A DNA stretch of 17,948 bases, taken from the NCBI GenBank assembly GCA_903829855.1, contig CAIKRN010000197.1, positions 1 to 17,948 on the forward strand, read 5' to 3'. Below the pieces are notes generated by a model. It was not told the DNA's origin and made no database searches. It saw only the letters and a program-made list of their open reading frames with translations. Both the position numbers and the translations under genes were made by a program. This document shows positions 7,361-15,568 of this stretch, one piece after another; position 1 is the first letter of the stretch, and each line of letters starts with the position of its first letter. This DNA is from an uncultured Opitutia bacterium (GTDB taxonomy: Bacteria; Verrucomicrobiota; Verrucomicrobiia; Opitutales; UBA953).

Positions 7361-8761
7361 TTAAAGCGAGTGGATGCTCGTCTTACTGACGGCCATCGCG
7401 GCTTCCTTGAAGGATTCGCTCACGGTAGGGTGGGCGAAGCAGGTACGAGCGACATCTTCGGCGCTACCACCGTATTCCATGTGCGCACAAGCGGCGGCAA
7501 TCATTTCTGAGGCACCCTTGGCGACCATCTGCACACCGAGAAGTTTATCCGTCTTGGCACAGGCGATCACCTTGACGAAGCCAGCTGTACCATCGGAGGC
7601 AATGGCTCGTCCGTTGCCTGCCAACTGGAACTTACCAATCATCACTTCAATATTCTTCGCCTTAGCGTCTGCTTCAGAGAGACCGACGCAAGCTACCTCA
7701 GGGTCGGTGTAAATCACTCCCGGGATGATGGCGTAATTCACATGGCCATGCTTACCCGCGAGATTTTCAGCGACCGCCACGCCTTCTTCCTCGGCCTTGT
7801 GCGCGAGCATCGGACCGGCGACGACATCGCCAATAGCATAGACACCAGGCAAGTTAGTCTGGAAGTGGCCATCAATGATGATCCGACCACGTTCATCGAG
7901 CTTCAGGCCCGCTTCTTGGGCACCCAAGCCCGTCGTGTTAGCCTTGCGACCCACGGCAACGAGAATCTTGTCGGCTGCAAATTCGAGGGGCTTGCCGTCC
8001 CGTTCGGCGGTTAGGGCGGAACCACTGGCGCTCTTCTTGACGCCCGTAACCTTGGCGCCCATCTCGAACTTGATACCCTGTTTTTCGAAAGCAGATTGGG
8101 CGGCCTTGGCAACGTCGGCATCGTAACTCGGGCCACCGATGGACGGAAGCATTTCCACGACGGTGACCTGGGAGCCGAGGCGGGCCCAAACGGAACCAAG
8201 CTCGAGGCCGATGGCACCAGCACCAACCACGACCATCTTCTCGGGGACAGCCTTTAGGGAAATACCGTGATCGGAAGAAATGACGGTCTCGCCGTCAAAC
8301 TTCATGAAAGGCAGTTCGATCGGCACGGAACCCGTAGCGATGAGGATGTTCTTTGTTTCGAGCGTACGATCGCCAGACGTACTGCGGACAAGAACTTCAC
8401 CCGCCTTAGCGAGACGACCGAGACCGCGGACAATCTCGACGTTGCGCTTCTTCAGCAGGGCGCCGACGCCCATGTTCAACTGGGCGACAACCTTGTCTTT
8501 ATTCGCGAGCATCGCCGCCACGTCAAAAGTGAGCTTCTCCGTGCCAACTAGGCCATGCTTCTTGCCATGCAGGGCATGCTGATAGACCTCGGTAGAGTGC
8601 AGGAGCGCCTTGGAAGGGATGCACCCAACGTTCAGACAGGTGCCGCCAAGGGAGTTATCCTTCTCCACGAGGGCAACCTTTAGGCCAAGCTGGCCGGCCT
8701 TGATGGCGGCCACATAGCCACCGGGGCCGGAGCCGATTACGACGAGATCGAATTGAGACAT
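7361..8761 (-). CDS. lpdA: Dihydrolipoyl dehydrogenase (E3)
   Basis: A 466-residue FAD enzyme that reoxidises dihydrolipoamide on the E2 lipoyl arm and passes electrons to NAD. The N-terminal Rossmann motif GSGPGGYVAA (10-19) binds FAD, GGTCLNVGCIPSKALL holds the redox disulfide C42-C47, and a second dinucleotide motif, VVVGAGAIGLELG, binds NAD. The C-terminal HPTVSE (H444, E449) completes the partner subunit's active site. Length is typical. It is the last gene of the sucA-sucB-lpdA run, 24 bases after sucB, so it is probably the E3 of the 2-oxoglutarate complex, though one E3 may also serve pyruvate dehydrogenase or the glycine cleavage system. The bases before the ATG read AACCTCCTC, the reverse of a Shine-Dalgarno site. 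Confidence 0.97.
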   Translation of the reverse strand: MSQFDLVVIGSGPGGYVAAIKAGQLGLKVALVEKDNSLGGTCLNVGCIPSKALLHSTEVYQHALHGKKHGLVGTEKLTFDVAAMLANKDKVVAQLNMGVGALLKKRNVEIVRGLGRLAKAGEVLVRSTSGDRTLETKNILIATGSVPIELPFMKFDGETVISSDHGISLKAVPEKMVVVGAGAIGLELGSVWARLGSQVTVVEMLPSIGGPSYDADVAKAAQSAFEKQGIKFEMGAKVTGVKKSASGSALTAERDGKPLEFAADKILVAVGRKANTTGLGAQEAGLKLDERGRIIIDGHFQTNLPGVYAIGDVVAGPMLAHKAEEEGVAVAENLAGKHGHVNYAIIPGVIYTDPEVACVGLSEADAKAKNIEVMIGKFQLAGNGRAIASDGTAGFVKVIACAKTDKLLGVQMVAKGASEMIAAACAHMEYGGSAEDVARTCFAHPTVSESFKEAAMAVSKTSIHSL

Positions 8762-8785
8762 TGCGGTAGAGTTGAGGAGGTTAAA

Positions 8786-10057
8786 TTAAACGCCGAAGAG
8801 CAGCCGTTGCGGGTCTTCGATGAACTGGCGGACCTTCACCAGGAAGGTCACGGCTTCCTTACCGTCGATGATGCGGTGATCATACGACAGAGCCAGGTAC
8901 ATGATCGGCCGAATCACGACTTGTCCGTTTTCGGCAACGGGACGTTCGACGATATTGTGCAGCCCCATGATCGCGGCCTGCGGGTGGTTGAGAATCGGCG
9001 TCGAAAGCATCGAGCCATAAATACCGCCGTTCGAAATCGTGAAGACGCCGCCTTGGAGTTCCGGCAGCTGAATCTTGCCGTCGCGGGCACGCTTACCGAA
9101 ATCGCCAATCGCTTTCTCGATCCCGGCGAAGTTCAACTGATCGCAGTCGCGCACCACGGGAACCATCAGGCCTTTATCGGTCCCCACCGCCACGCCGATA
9201 TCGTAGAAGTGATTCTCGACGATATCTTCGCCGTCAAGCTGAGCGTTAATCGCCGTGACTTCCTTCATGGCCTGGACGGCGGCCTTCACGAAGAAGGACA
9301 TGAAACCGAGCTTCACCCCGTATTTCTTGAGGAATTCCTCGCCATGGCGCTTTCGTAATTCCATCACCGGTGCCATGTTGACCTCGTTAAAGGTCGTGAG
9401 CATCGCGGTCTCGGACTTAGCCTGCACGAGACGTTCGGCAATCTTACGGCGTAACGGCGACATCCGCTTACGTGAGGTACGACCATCGCGGGAAGGAATG
9501 ATAACTGGGGCAGCAGGGGAAGATACCTGAGCAACGGCAGAAGGGGCAGGGGCGGCGGTAACGGGAGCCTGGATCGGGGTCTGGCCAGCAAGCGCAGCCA
9601 ACATATCGCCCTTGGTCACGCGACCGGCCTTACCCGTACCTTCGATGCCAGCGGGATTCAACCCGGTCTCAGCAGAGAGGCGGCGAACAGCCGGAGAAAT
9701 TTCTGCGGCAGCGCCAGCCTTCGGTGCCACGACAGGAGCAGGTACCTTGGCGGCAACCGGAGTCACTGCATTCTTTACCGCAGGCGCGGCAACAGCAGCC
9801 GGAGCAGGGGCGGCACCGGCGGCGCCTGCCTCGATGGAAGCGACAACCTGCCCGACGAGCACCTCGGTGCCCGCTTCCACATTGATGGTGATCCGTCCGT
9901 CTACCTCTGCCGTACCTTCAGAGGTAACCTTATCGGTTTCGTAGGAGAACAACGGTTGCCCCTTACGGACAGCATCACCGCTTTTGACCAGCCAGGTGGC
10001 AAGGAGGCCCCCGGTGATGGATTCGCCCATGGGAGGGATTTTGACTTCGACGGCCAT
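8786..10057 (-). CDS. sucB: Dihydrolipoamide succinyltransferase (E2 of 2-oxoglutarate dehydrogenase)
   Basis: A 423-residue E2 core protein that takes the succinyl group from E1 on a swinging lipoyl arm and transfers it to CoA. Domains in order are one lipoyl domain (about 1-77, with ETDKVTSE and the lipoylated K43), an Ala/Pro-rich linker (about 78-115), the E3/E1-binding domain (about 117-155, SPAVRRLSAETGL), a second flexible linker, and the catalytic domain ending in SYDHRIIDG (H394, D398). The single lipoyl domain and the position after sucA point to the succinyltransferase rather than the acetyltransferase. The motif FTISNGGIYGSMLSTPILN is typical of SucB. It lies 138 bases after sucA, with a hairpin in the gap, and 24 bases before lpdA. 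Confidence 0.95.
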   Translation of the reverse strand: MAVEVKIPPMGESITGGLLATWLVKSGDAVRKGQPLFSYETDKVTSEGTAEVDGRITINVEAGTEVLVGQVVASIEAGAAGAAPAPAAVAAPAVKNAVTPVAAKVPAPVVAPKAGAAAEISPAVRRLSAETGLNPAGIEGTGKAGRVTKGDMLAALAGQTPIQAPVTAAPAPSAVAQVSSPAAPVIIPSRDGRTSRKRMSPLRRKIAERLVQAKSETAMLTTFNEVNMAPVMELRKRHGEEFLKKYGVKLGFMSFFVKAAVQAMKEVTAINAQLDGEDIVENHFYDIGVAVGTDKGLMVPVVRDCDQLNFAGIEKAIGDFGKRARDGKIQLPELQGGVFTISNGGIYGSMLSTPILNHPQAAIMGLHNIVERPVAENGQVVIRPIMYLALSYDHRIIDGKEAVTFLVKVRQFIEDPQRLLFGV

Positions 10058-10144
10058 GAAATTTAGGTAGGTCAGACCTTGGAATCCCTTACGGTCCGTT
10101 TCAACGGGGAAATAACCCTTTAATCGACCTTAAGCAGTCACCCT

Positions 10145-10194
10145 AGGGATAGTAGCACCCCTCGTTTAAGGGACAAATTGTGCTACTAGGCCCT
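10145..10194 (-). other. Large imperfect hairpin in the sucA-sucB gap
   Basis: TAGTAGCAC (10150-10158) pairs perfectly with GTGCTACTA (10180-10188). An outer AGGG/CCCT pairing (10145-10148 with 10191-10194) and an inner CCCT/AGGG pairing extend the fold. It begins just after the sucA stop. No T run follows on the minus strand, so it does not look like an intrinsic terminator; an mRNA processing or stability element, or an attenuator setting E1 against E2-E3, is more likely. CCCTAGGG at 10141-10148 is itself a perfect palindrome. The rest of the gap (10058-10140) shows only a short CCGTT/AACGG repeat. Confidence 0.6.
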
Positions 10195-10195
10195 A

Positions 10196-12916
10196 TTAGG
10201 CTGAAAAGGCCTGCCGGAGGACATCGGCCTGCTCAATCTTATGAACCGCGAGCGAGCCGACTGCAGGTGAAGCAGCCGCATCCCGACCTGCATAGACTGG
10301 GCGGACCCCAATCGCGTCTTCGATTAAAGAAGAGACAAAAGTCCAGCCACCCATGTTGCGGGCCTCGTCCTGCACCCAGACGACTTTTGAGGGTGAGCCA
10401 AGGGCAGCATGAAGCTTCTTAAGCGAGGCGGTATCAAATGGGTAGAACTGTTCAATACGCACAATGCTCGTAGCCGTATCTTTCCGCGCAGCACGTTCAG
10501 CATCGAGTTCATAGAAGACCTTGCCCGAGCAGAGCAACAAGCGCTCCGTCTTCGCCGCCGGCGCAGCATCAGGCAAGATAGCTTGGAAGTGACCCTTGGT
10601 TAAATCGTTCAAGGTGCTTACGCAGGCCTTATGGCGCAACAGGCTCTTGGGCGTCATCACTACGAGCGGCTTCCGGTAATCGGATTTCACCTGGCGGCGC
10701 AGGGCGTGGAATAGTTGGGCGGGGGTCGAAGGCTGGACGACCTGCATATTATTCTCAGCACAAAGCTGCAGGAAGCGCTCAATGCGAGCGGAGGAATGCT
10801 CGGGACCCTGTCCCTCGTAACCATGGGGTAATAGTAAGACGAGACCGCTATCCTGACCCCATTTCGACTCCGCTGAAGCCAGGAACTGGTCGATCATGAT
10901 TTGGGCGCCGTTGGCGAAGTCACCGAATTGAGCCTCCCAGATGACGAGAGAATCCTTCGCTTCCAGTGAGTAGCCGTAATCAAAACCGAGCACGGCGTAC
11001 TCCGAAAGGGAGGAGTTCACTAACTCGATTTCGGCACCGGAAATCGAACCCAGCGGGCAGTATTCCGCATCATTGGAAGGATCGTGCAGGACTGCGTGGC
11101 GGTGTGAGAAAGTTCCGCGCTCACAATCCTGACCGGAAATACGCACCGGATAACCTTCCGCGAGGAGCGAAGCAAAAGCGAGACCTTCACCAAGGCTCCA
11201 ATCGAAGTTGGCCCCGGATTTAAAAGCTTCGGCTTTGATGTCGAGCAACCGCTTAATCTTTGGATTCGGCGAAAAATCCGGCGGCATCTGCCACAGGACC
11301 GGGGCTACCTTGGCCAGAAGTTCAGACGGAGCGGAAGTATCGACGACGTGCTCGTAAGGAGAATGGAACGGCCGCACGCCAGGCGGGTTTTTCTTATGAT
11401 TTTCGACCTCGACGGCGAGGGCGGCCTGAGCGCGGTCTTGGGCGGCGTTCAGCAGTACTTCAAATTCCGTGCGCAACGAAATGAGCTCACCATCGACAGC
11501 AGAACCAGATTCAGTCAGGCGAGAAGCGTACAATTCGGCGACGGAAGGATGGGCGGTGATATTGCGGTAAAGCACTGGCTGCGTGAAAGCCGGCTCGTCC
11601 GTCTCATTGTGGCCGTAGCGACGGTAGCAAACGATATCCACCACCGCATCGGCCGCAAACTTCTGGCGGAACTCGAGGGCGAGTTCCGTGGCGAGAATCA
11701 CCGCATCAGGGTCGTCACCGTTTGCATGGAAAATCGGGCATTCCGTAAACTTCGCAATCTCGGTACAATGGCGGCCTGTCCGCGCTTCGTCGGGGTTCGT
11801 CGTAAAGCCGACTTGGTTATTGCTAACAAAATGCAGCGTGCCACCCACGCCATACCCCTTAAGCCCTGCCAGATTGAGGGTTTCCATGACAATACCCTGA
11901 CCAGCAAAAGCCGCGTCGCCGTGAATGAGGATTGGGAGCGCCTTGGAGCGATCAGCGCCTCCTTGCAGGTCAACCAACGCACGCGTCCGGCCGAGCACGA
12001 CCGGATTGACCGCCTCGAGATGACTAGGATTGTAGGCAAGCGTAATGCTTACTTCCTTGCCGTCGACGACGCGAGCGCCCGCGTAACCCAAGTGGTATTT
12101 AACGTCACCATCGCCGTGGGTGGTATCGGGAATATGATTCTCGGAAAAAGCGCCGAACAAGGCTTCGGCTTTCTTACCACAAATATTAACGAGCACGTTC
12201 AAGCGACCACGGTGGGCCATCCCTAAGACGATATCAGAAATACCGGAAGCGGGCGCACGCTCAATGACCTGATCAAGGGCCGCCAGCAGTACCTCGCCGC
12301 CTTCGACGGAGAAACGCTTCGCACCCACAAAGGTTTTATGCAGGAAACGTTCGAACTGTTCAGCCTGCACGATCGAACGGAGGAAGCGGCGGCGAGCCTG
12401 CGCATCGTACGCGGGACGCAGCCCGCAGGACTCCACGCGTTCCTGCAACCAGCGACGGCGTTCGCCATCTTGGATGTGCGTGAGCTCAACCCCAATCGGA
12501 CCGCAGTAGATGGACTTAAGCTTAGCGATGATTTCAGCCAGCGGAAGGGTCTTACCCCCCAGGAAGTCGCCCGTATAAAAGACACGGTCTGGAGGGATGG
12601 AATCCAAACCGAGAGCCTTATCGGTGAGTTCGAATTGAGGGATAGGGTCGAAAAGCGGGTTAATCCGTGACTGTTGGTGACCGAGGACCCGGTAAGCCTG
12701 AATCGCAGCGAGCACTTTCCATTGGGCCGCCGCATCCACGCCGGCCACTGGTGCGGAACCTTTGGCGGGTTTGGGCGGAAGACTGACACCGAGCTCAAAG
12801 CCCTCAAAGAATGCACGCCACTCCGTATCCACGGAAGAGGGGTCCTTGGACCACTGTTCGTGATAGGCGGCGACGAGATCCGCATTCCATCGAGTTCCGA
12901 CACTAAGATGTTTCAT
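10196..12916 (-). CDS. sucA: 2-Oxoglutarate dehydrogenase E1 component
   Basis: A 906-residue thiamine diphosphate enzyme that decarboxylates 2-oxoglutarate in the TCA cycle and succinylates the E2 lipoyl arm. The N-terminus has the E1o signature DPSSVDTEWRAFFEGF, which precedes a linker rich in Pro and Ala. The active site includes MAHRGRLNVLV (from 233), and the ThDP/Mg motif begins GDAAFAGQG (333-341) and reaches SNNQVGFTTNP about 30 residues later. The C-terminal transketolase pyrimidine domain contains HGYEGQGPEHSSARIERFLQLC. Length is normal (E. coli SucA has about 930). The ATG at 12916 preserves the conserved N-terminus. It is the first gene of the sucA-sucB-lpdA operon and diverges from the SNF2 gene. 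Succinyl-CoA synthetase genes do not follow. Confidence 0.97.
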   Translation of the reverse strand: MKHLSVGTRWNADLVAAYHEQWSKDPSSVDTEWRAFFEGFELGVSLPPKPAKGSAPVAGVDAAAQWKVLAAIQAYRVLGHQQSRINPLFDPIPQFELTDKALGLDSIPPDRVFYTGDFLGGKTLPLAEIIAKLKSIYCGPIGVELTHIQDGERRRWLQERVESCGLRPAYDAQARRRFLRSIVQAEQFERFLHKTFVGAKRFSVEGGEVLLAALDQVIERAPASGISDIVLGMAHRGRLNVLVNICGKKAEALFGAFSENHIPDTTHGDGDVKYHLGYAGARVVDGKEVSITLAYNPSHLEAVNPVVLGRTRALVDLQGGADRSKALPILIHGDAAFAGQGIVMETLNLAGLKGYGVGGTLHFVSNNQVGFTTNPDEARTGRHCTEIAKFTECPIFHANGDDPDAVILATELALEFRQKFAADAVVDIVCYRRYGHNETDEPAFTQPVLYRNITAHPSVAELYASRLTESGSAVDGELISLRTEFEVLLNAAQDRAQAALAVEVENHKKNPPGVRPFHSPYEHVVDTSAPSELLAKVAPVLWQMPPDFSPNPKIKRLLDIKAEAFKSGANFDWSLGEGLAFASLLAEGYPVRISGQDCERGTFSHRHAVLHDPSNDAEYCPLGSISGAEIELVNSSLSEYAVLGFDYGYSLEAKDSLVIWEAQFGDFANGAQIMIDQFLASAESKWGQDSGLVLLLPHGYEGQGPEHSSARIERFLQLCAENNMQVVQPSTPAQLFHALRRQVKSDYRKPLVVMTPKSLLRHKACVSTLNDLTKGHFQAILPDAAPAAKTERLLLCSGKVFYELDAERAARKDTATSIVRIEQFYPFDTASLKKLHAALGSPSKVVWVQDEARNMGGWTFVSSLIEDAIGVRPVYAGRDAAASPAVGSLAVHKIEQADVLRQAFSA

Positions 12917-12945
12917 TTCTTTGCCTGTAAAAGGGACGTAAACCT

Positions 12946-12959
12946 TGGATGATTAGGGG
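12946..12959 (-). promoter_or_regulatory. Candidate sucA promoter element shared with valS
   Basis: On the minus strand this reads CCCCTAATCATCCA, which differs in one base from the element 9 bases upstream of valS (7102-7115). TAATCA could be a -10 box, placing the start near 12942 and giving a leader of about 27 bases. No convincing -35 box is seen at the expected distance. Confidence 0.25.
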
Positions 12960-12974
12960 CTTGTTCACAAGCCC
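12957..12974. promoter_or_regulatory. 18-base palindrome in the sucA/SNF2 divergent region
   Basis: GGGCTTGT and ACAAGCCC are perfect 8-base inverted arms around TC. The two-base centre is too short for a normal RNA hairpin loop, so a binding site for a dimeric regulator is more likely than a terminator. It overlaps the candidate sucA promoter element and lies about 75 bases from the SNF2 start, so it could govern either gene. Confidence 0.45.
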
Positions 12975-13007
12975 AGACGCTGTCGAAAAAAAGCCAGACT
13001 TTGGGGG

Positions 13008-13036
13008 TTGTAAGGACAAAAACGCTTCGGTTTAAT
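13008..13036 (+). promoter_or_regulatory. Candidate promoter for the SNF2 gene
   Basis: TTGTAA (13008-13013) and TTTAAT (13031-13036) are separated by 17 bases, matching sigma-70 consensus at 4 of 6 and 5 of 6 positions. The start of transcription would be near 13043, only about six bases before the ATG at 13049. Confidence 0.3.
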
Positions 13037-13048
13037 GCGGTTCCGTCG

Positions 13049-15568
13049 ATGTCTTCCCCGCGTCCGGCTAATCGTTCCTACTCCACGGAAGCGCTGGAAA
13101 GGTGGTTTGCGTCCTTACCTGAGGAGTGGGAAGCAGACTTTACCGAAGGTGACTTAATCGAAGGACGACGGCTTTACACCGAAGGGCTGGTGCGCCAGGT
13201 CGAGCTCAAGGTCGAGAACGCTGAGGCGCTCACCCGAACCGACACGCAGACCGTTCGAGCGGTCATTGAAATCAATGATGGTAAGCTTGAGTGGCGAACT
13301 TCTCTACCCGAGGAAGAAAACGGCGCCCCCTTCGCCGTCGCCTCAATCTACGAAGTCGAGGAGCTACTGGCGGACGAAATTCCCGCCATTGATGACACGG
13401 CACCCAGCTCCGCAGCCACCGCGCCCAAGGAACCTGAGCGGAAGGATACTGGAGCGAGGACGTCGCTGAAACTACAAGTCACCTTTGATCTCACCTCCGA
13501 CGGGCTAAAGACCTCCGCTGCTTGGGGTGGACGCGGAGGGCAATCCTGGAATTGCTTTGGGCCCGGCGCAGTCCCTGGCGATGAGCTCTCGGATGAACAA
13601 CGTCAGACCCTTTTTCGCTTCAGCACGGTCGCACACCGAGCGGGCTTCGTTTACAGCAAGACTGCAGGGACGTGGGCGATGGATAATATTGGCCGAATCG
13701 AACGCTTCGTCCGTGAGGAGCTGCCGGAGTGGCGCAAGCGCTTTAAGCTCATCGGAGAAGACGCTCTCAATATTTTCCGAAATGAACAGTTGCAGGTGGC
13801 GGTTGATGCGGAGGCTGAGTCTGCCGGTGACTTGAAATCCTTTAAGCTGAATTGGCGCCTCAAAGCCGGTGGGCATCGCTTGCTGGCGGAAGAACAAAAG
13901 CTGCTCCTCAAGGCCGGTGGACGCCCGGTCATTCTGCCTGGTAAAGGTGTCGTTGCCTACAATGCGGCCGTCGCAGACTTTTCAGAAGACTGGCGGGCCA
14001 AAGATGGCGAAGTCCCACGCTACCTGCTGCTTTCCCTATTTGACCACGCCGCGGTGGGGGCCCTGAAGCTCAATGATGACCTGAAAGCCTGGAAAGACCA
14101 GTTACTCCAAGAGCCGACCACGCCCGACAACTTGCCCGTACACCTAAGACCCTACCAAGCTAAAGGCGTCGCTTGGCTCGGTCGACTCTGCGACCTCGGC
14201 TCGCATCCGCTGCTCGCCGACGAGATGGGACTGGGCAAAACTGTGCAAGTCCTCGCCTTATTAGCTTCTCGGCCCATAGGCGAACGTTCGATTATCGTCT
14301 GTCCAGCGAGCGTCATCCCCGTTTGGCTCGGAGAAATTAAACGTTTCCACCCAGAGATGAGCGGAGGCACCGCCGTCCTCACCGCAGAGGATGATTTTGA
14401 AAAGAACCCGACCGCTCGGCTCTGGATCTCGAGCTACACCCAGCTCCGCAGGCACGCCACCTTGCTGCCCAAGACCCAATTCGGTTACGCGGTGCTCGAT
14501 GAAGCGCAGGCGATCAAAAATCCGGAATCGAAGACAACGCAGACCTGCATCTCCGTCCAAGCTGAACACCGTATCGCGATTACGGGAACCCCGCTCGAGA
14601 ATCGCCCGACGGACCTTTGGACAATTTTCCGTTTCCTCATGCCTGGCCTGCTCGGCAAGCGCGCCCAATTCGAACGTTTAATGCTGCGTGACGCTTCCGT
14701 CGCCCTCGGCAAAGTACGCCGCCAAGTCTCACCCTTCATCCTTCGTCGCCTCAAACGCCATGTTGCTTCGGACATTCCGCCGAAGATGGAAGTTGTTTTA
14801 CCATGCCCCCTGACGCACGAACAACGCGCCTTGTATCAGCACCTCACCCAGGGAAGCGGACTCTCCGGGGAACTGGCCAGCTTGCTTTCCCGCGATGCCA
14901 CCTCCGTCCTGACGCTCTTGATGCGGCTGCGTCAGGTCTGCTGCGACCCGGGATTACTGCCAGATAACTCGAACTGTCCATCTTCCCATTCGGGCAAGGT
15001 CACGCTCTTGGTTTCCAAACTTTCCGAGATCGCCGCAAATGGCTCGAAGGCCGTGGTCTTCTCCCAATTCGTCTCGCTTCTCGAGAGGGTGAAATCTGCC
15101 TTGGCCCGGGATCTCCCGAATCTCCCCATCTATGAACTGACGGGGGAAACCAAGGATCGCTCGGCCCCCGTCGAACAGTTCAAGGAAACCAAGGGGCCGG
15201 CCCTCTTCCTCGCCTCACTCAAGGCTGGGGGCACGGGTATCACGCTCAATACCGCGGAATACGTCTTCCTGATGGACCCATGGTGGAATCCCGCCGTCGA
15301 GGCCCAGGCCGTGGATCGAGTCCATCGAATTGGCCAGAAGAACCCAGTCCTAATCTATCGTATGATCGCACCGGGTACCGTCGAAGAGCGCATCGAAGAA
15401 TTGAAGCAGGAGAAGCGTGAACTCTTCTCGACCGTCGTCGGCGACATTCCTGACATGACGGATTGGACGCGACACTTCTCCTCCTTGGACGCCTTGATTC
15501 GCCTGAGTGATTCGCCGGCTTCTGCCGCCGCCTCCGAGGCCGCCCAAGAGCGCGATCAGGAAGGGTAG
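13049..15568 (+). CDS. SNF2-family ATP-dependent helicase/translocase
   Basis: An 839-residue bacterial SNF2 protein, a double-stranded DNA translocase thought to act in chromosome or transcription maintenance. The first 107 residues resemble the SWIM region common in bacterial SNF2 proteins, including GRRLYTEGLV, but hold no Cys at the zinc site. An acidic and Ala/Pro linker (108-135) and a SNF2-associated region (about 138-360) follow. The ATPase starts at LRPYQAKGVAWL (about 365). Walker A is DEMGLGKT (391-398), Walker B is DEAQ (484-487), and the C-terminal lobe has KAGGTGITLN and QAVDRVHRIGQ (753-763). The frame is open from a TTG at 13001; I chose the first in-frame ATG. It is the only plus-strand protein gene, and its stop abuts that of rimO. 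The exact cellular role is unknown. Confidence 0.93.
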   Translation: MSSPRPANRSYSTEALERWFASLPEEWEADFTEGDLIEGRRLYTEGLVRQVELKVENAEALTRTDTQTVRAVIEINDGKLEWRTSLPEEENGAPFAVASIYEVEELLADEIPAIDDTAPSSAATAPKEPERKDTGARTSLKLQVTFDLTSDGLKTSAAWGGRGGQSWNCFGPGAVPGDELSDEQRQTLFRFSTVAHRAGFVYSKTAGTWAMDNIGRIERFVREELPEWRKRFKLIGEDALNIFRNEQLQVAVDAEAESAGDLKSFKLNWRLKAGGHRLLAEEQKLLLKAGGRPVILPGKGVVAYNAAVADFSEDWRAKDGEVPRYLLLSLFDHAAVGALKLNDDLKAWKDQLLQEPTTPDNLPVHLRPYQAKGVAWLGRLCDLGSHPLLADEMGLGKTVQVLALLASRPIGERSIIVCPASVIPVWLGEIKRFHPEMSGGTAVLTAEDDFEKNPTARLWISSYTQLRRHATLLPKTQFGYAVLDEAQAIKNPESKTTQTCISVQAEHRIAITGTPLENRPTDLWTIFRFLMPGLLGKRAQFERLMLRDASVALGKVRRQVSPFILRRLKRHVASDIPPKMEVVLPCPLTHEQRALYQHLTQGSGLSGELASLLSRDATSVLTLLMRLRQVCCDPGLLPDNSNCPSSHSGKVTLLVSKLSEIAANGSKAVVFSQFVSLLERVKSALARDLPNLPIYELTGETKDRSAPVEQFKETKGPALFLASLKAGGTGITLNTAEYVFLMDPWWNPAVEAQAVDRVHRIGQKNPVLIYRMIAPGTVEERIEELKQEKRELFSTVVGDIPDMTDWTRHFSSLDALIRLSDSPASAAASEAAQERDQEG

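Noticed and set aside
8753..9358. 201-codon open frame on the plus strand
   Set aside because: Antisense to the catalytic domain of sucB; composition typical of a GC-rich shadow frame.
11348..12226. 292-codon open frame on the plus strand
   Set aside because: It lies wholly antisense to sucA, whose motifs and length are clear; its protein shows no recognisable family pattern.
12957..12974. Palindrome read as a transcription terminator
   Set aside because: Both flanking genes point away from it, and the two-base centre is too short for a stable hairpin loop.
13001..13048. TTG start for the SNF2 gene, 16 residues upstream
   Set aside because: TTG is a rare start, and the extra residues are not family-like; the ATG at 13049 is preferred.
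15520..15566. GC-rich inverted repeat near the end of the SNF2 gene as a terminator for rimO
   Set aside because: GCCTC-C-GAGGC has a one-base loop and no T run on either strand.
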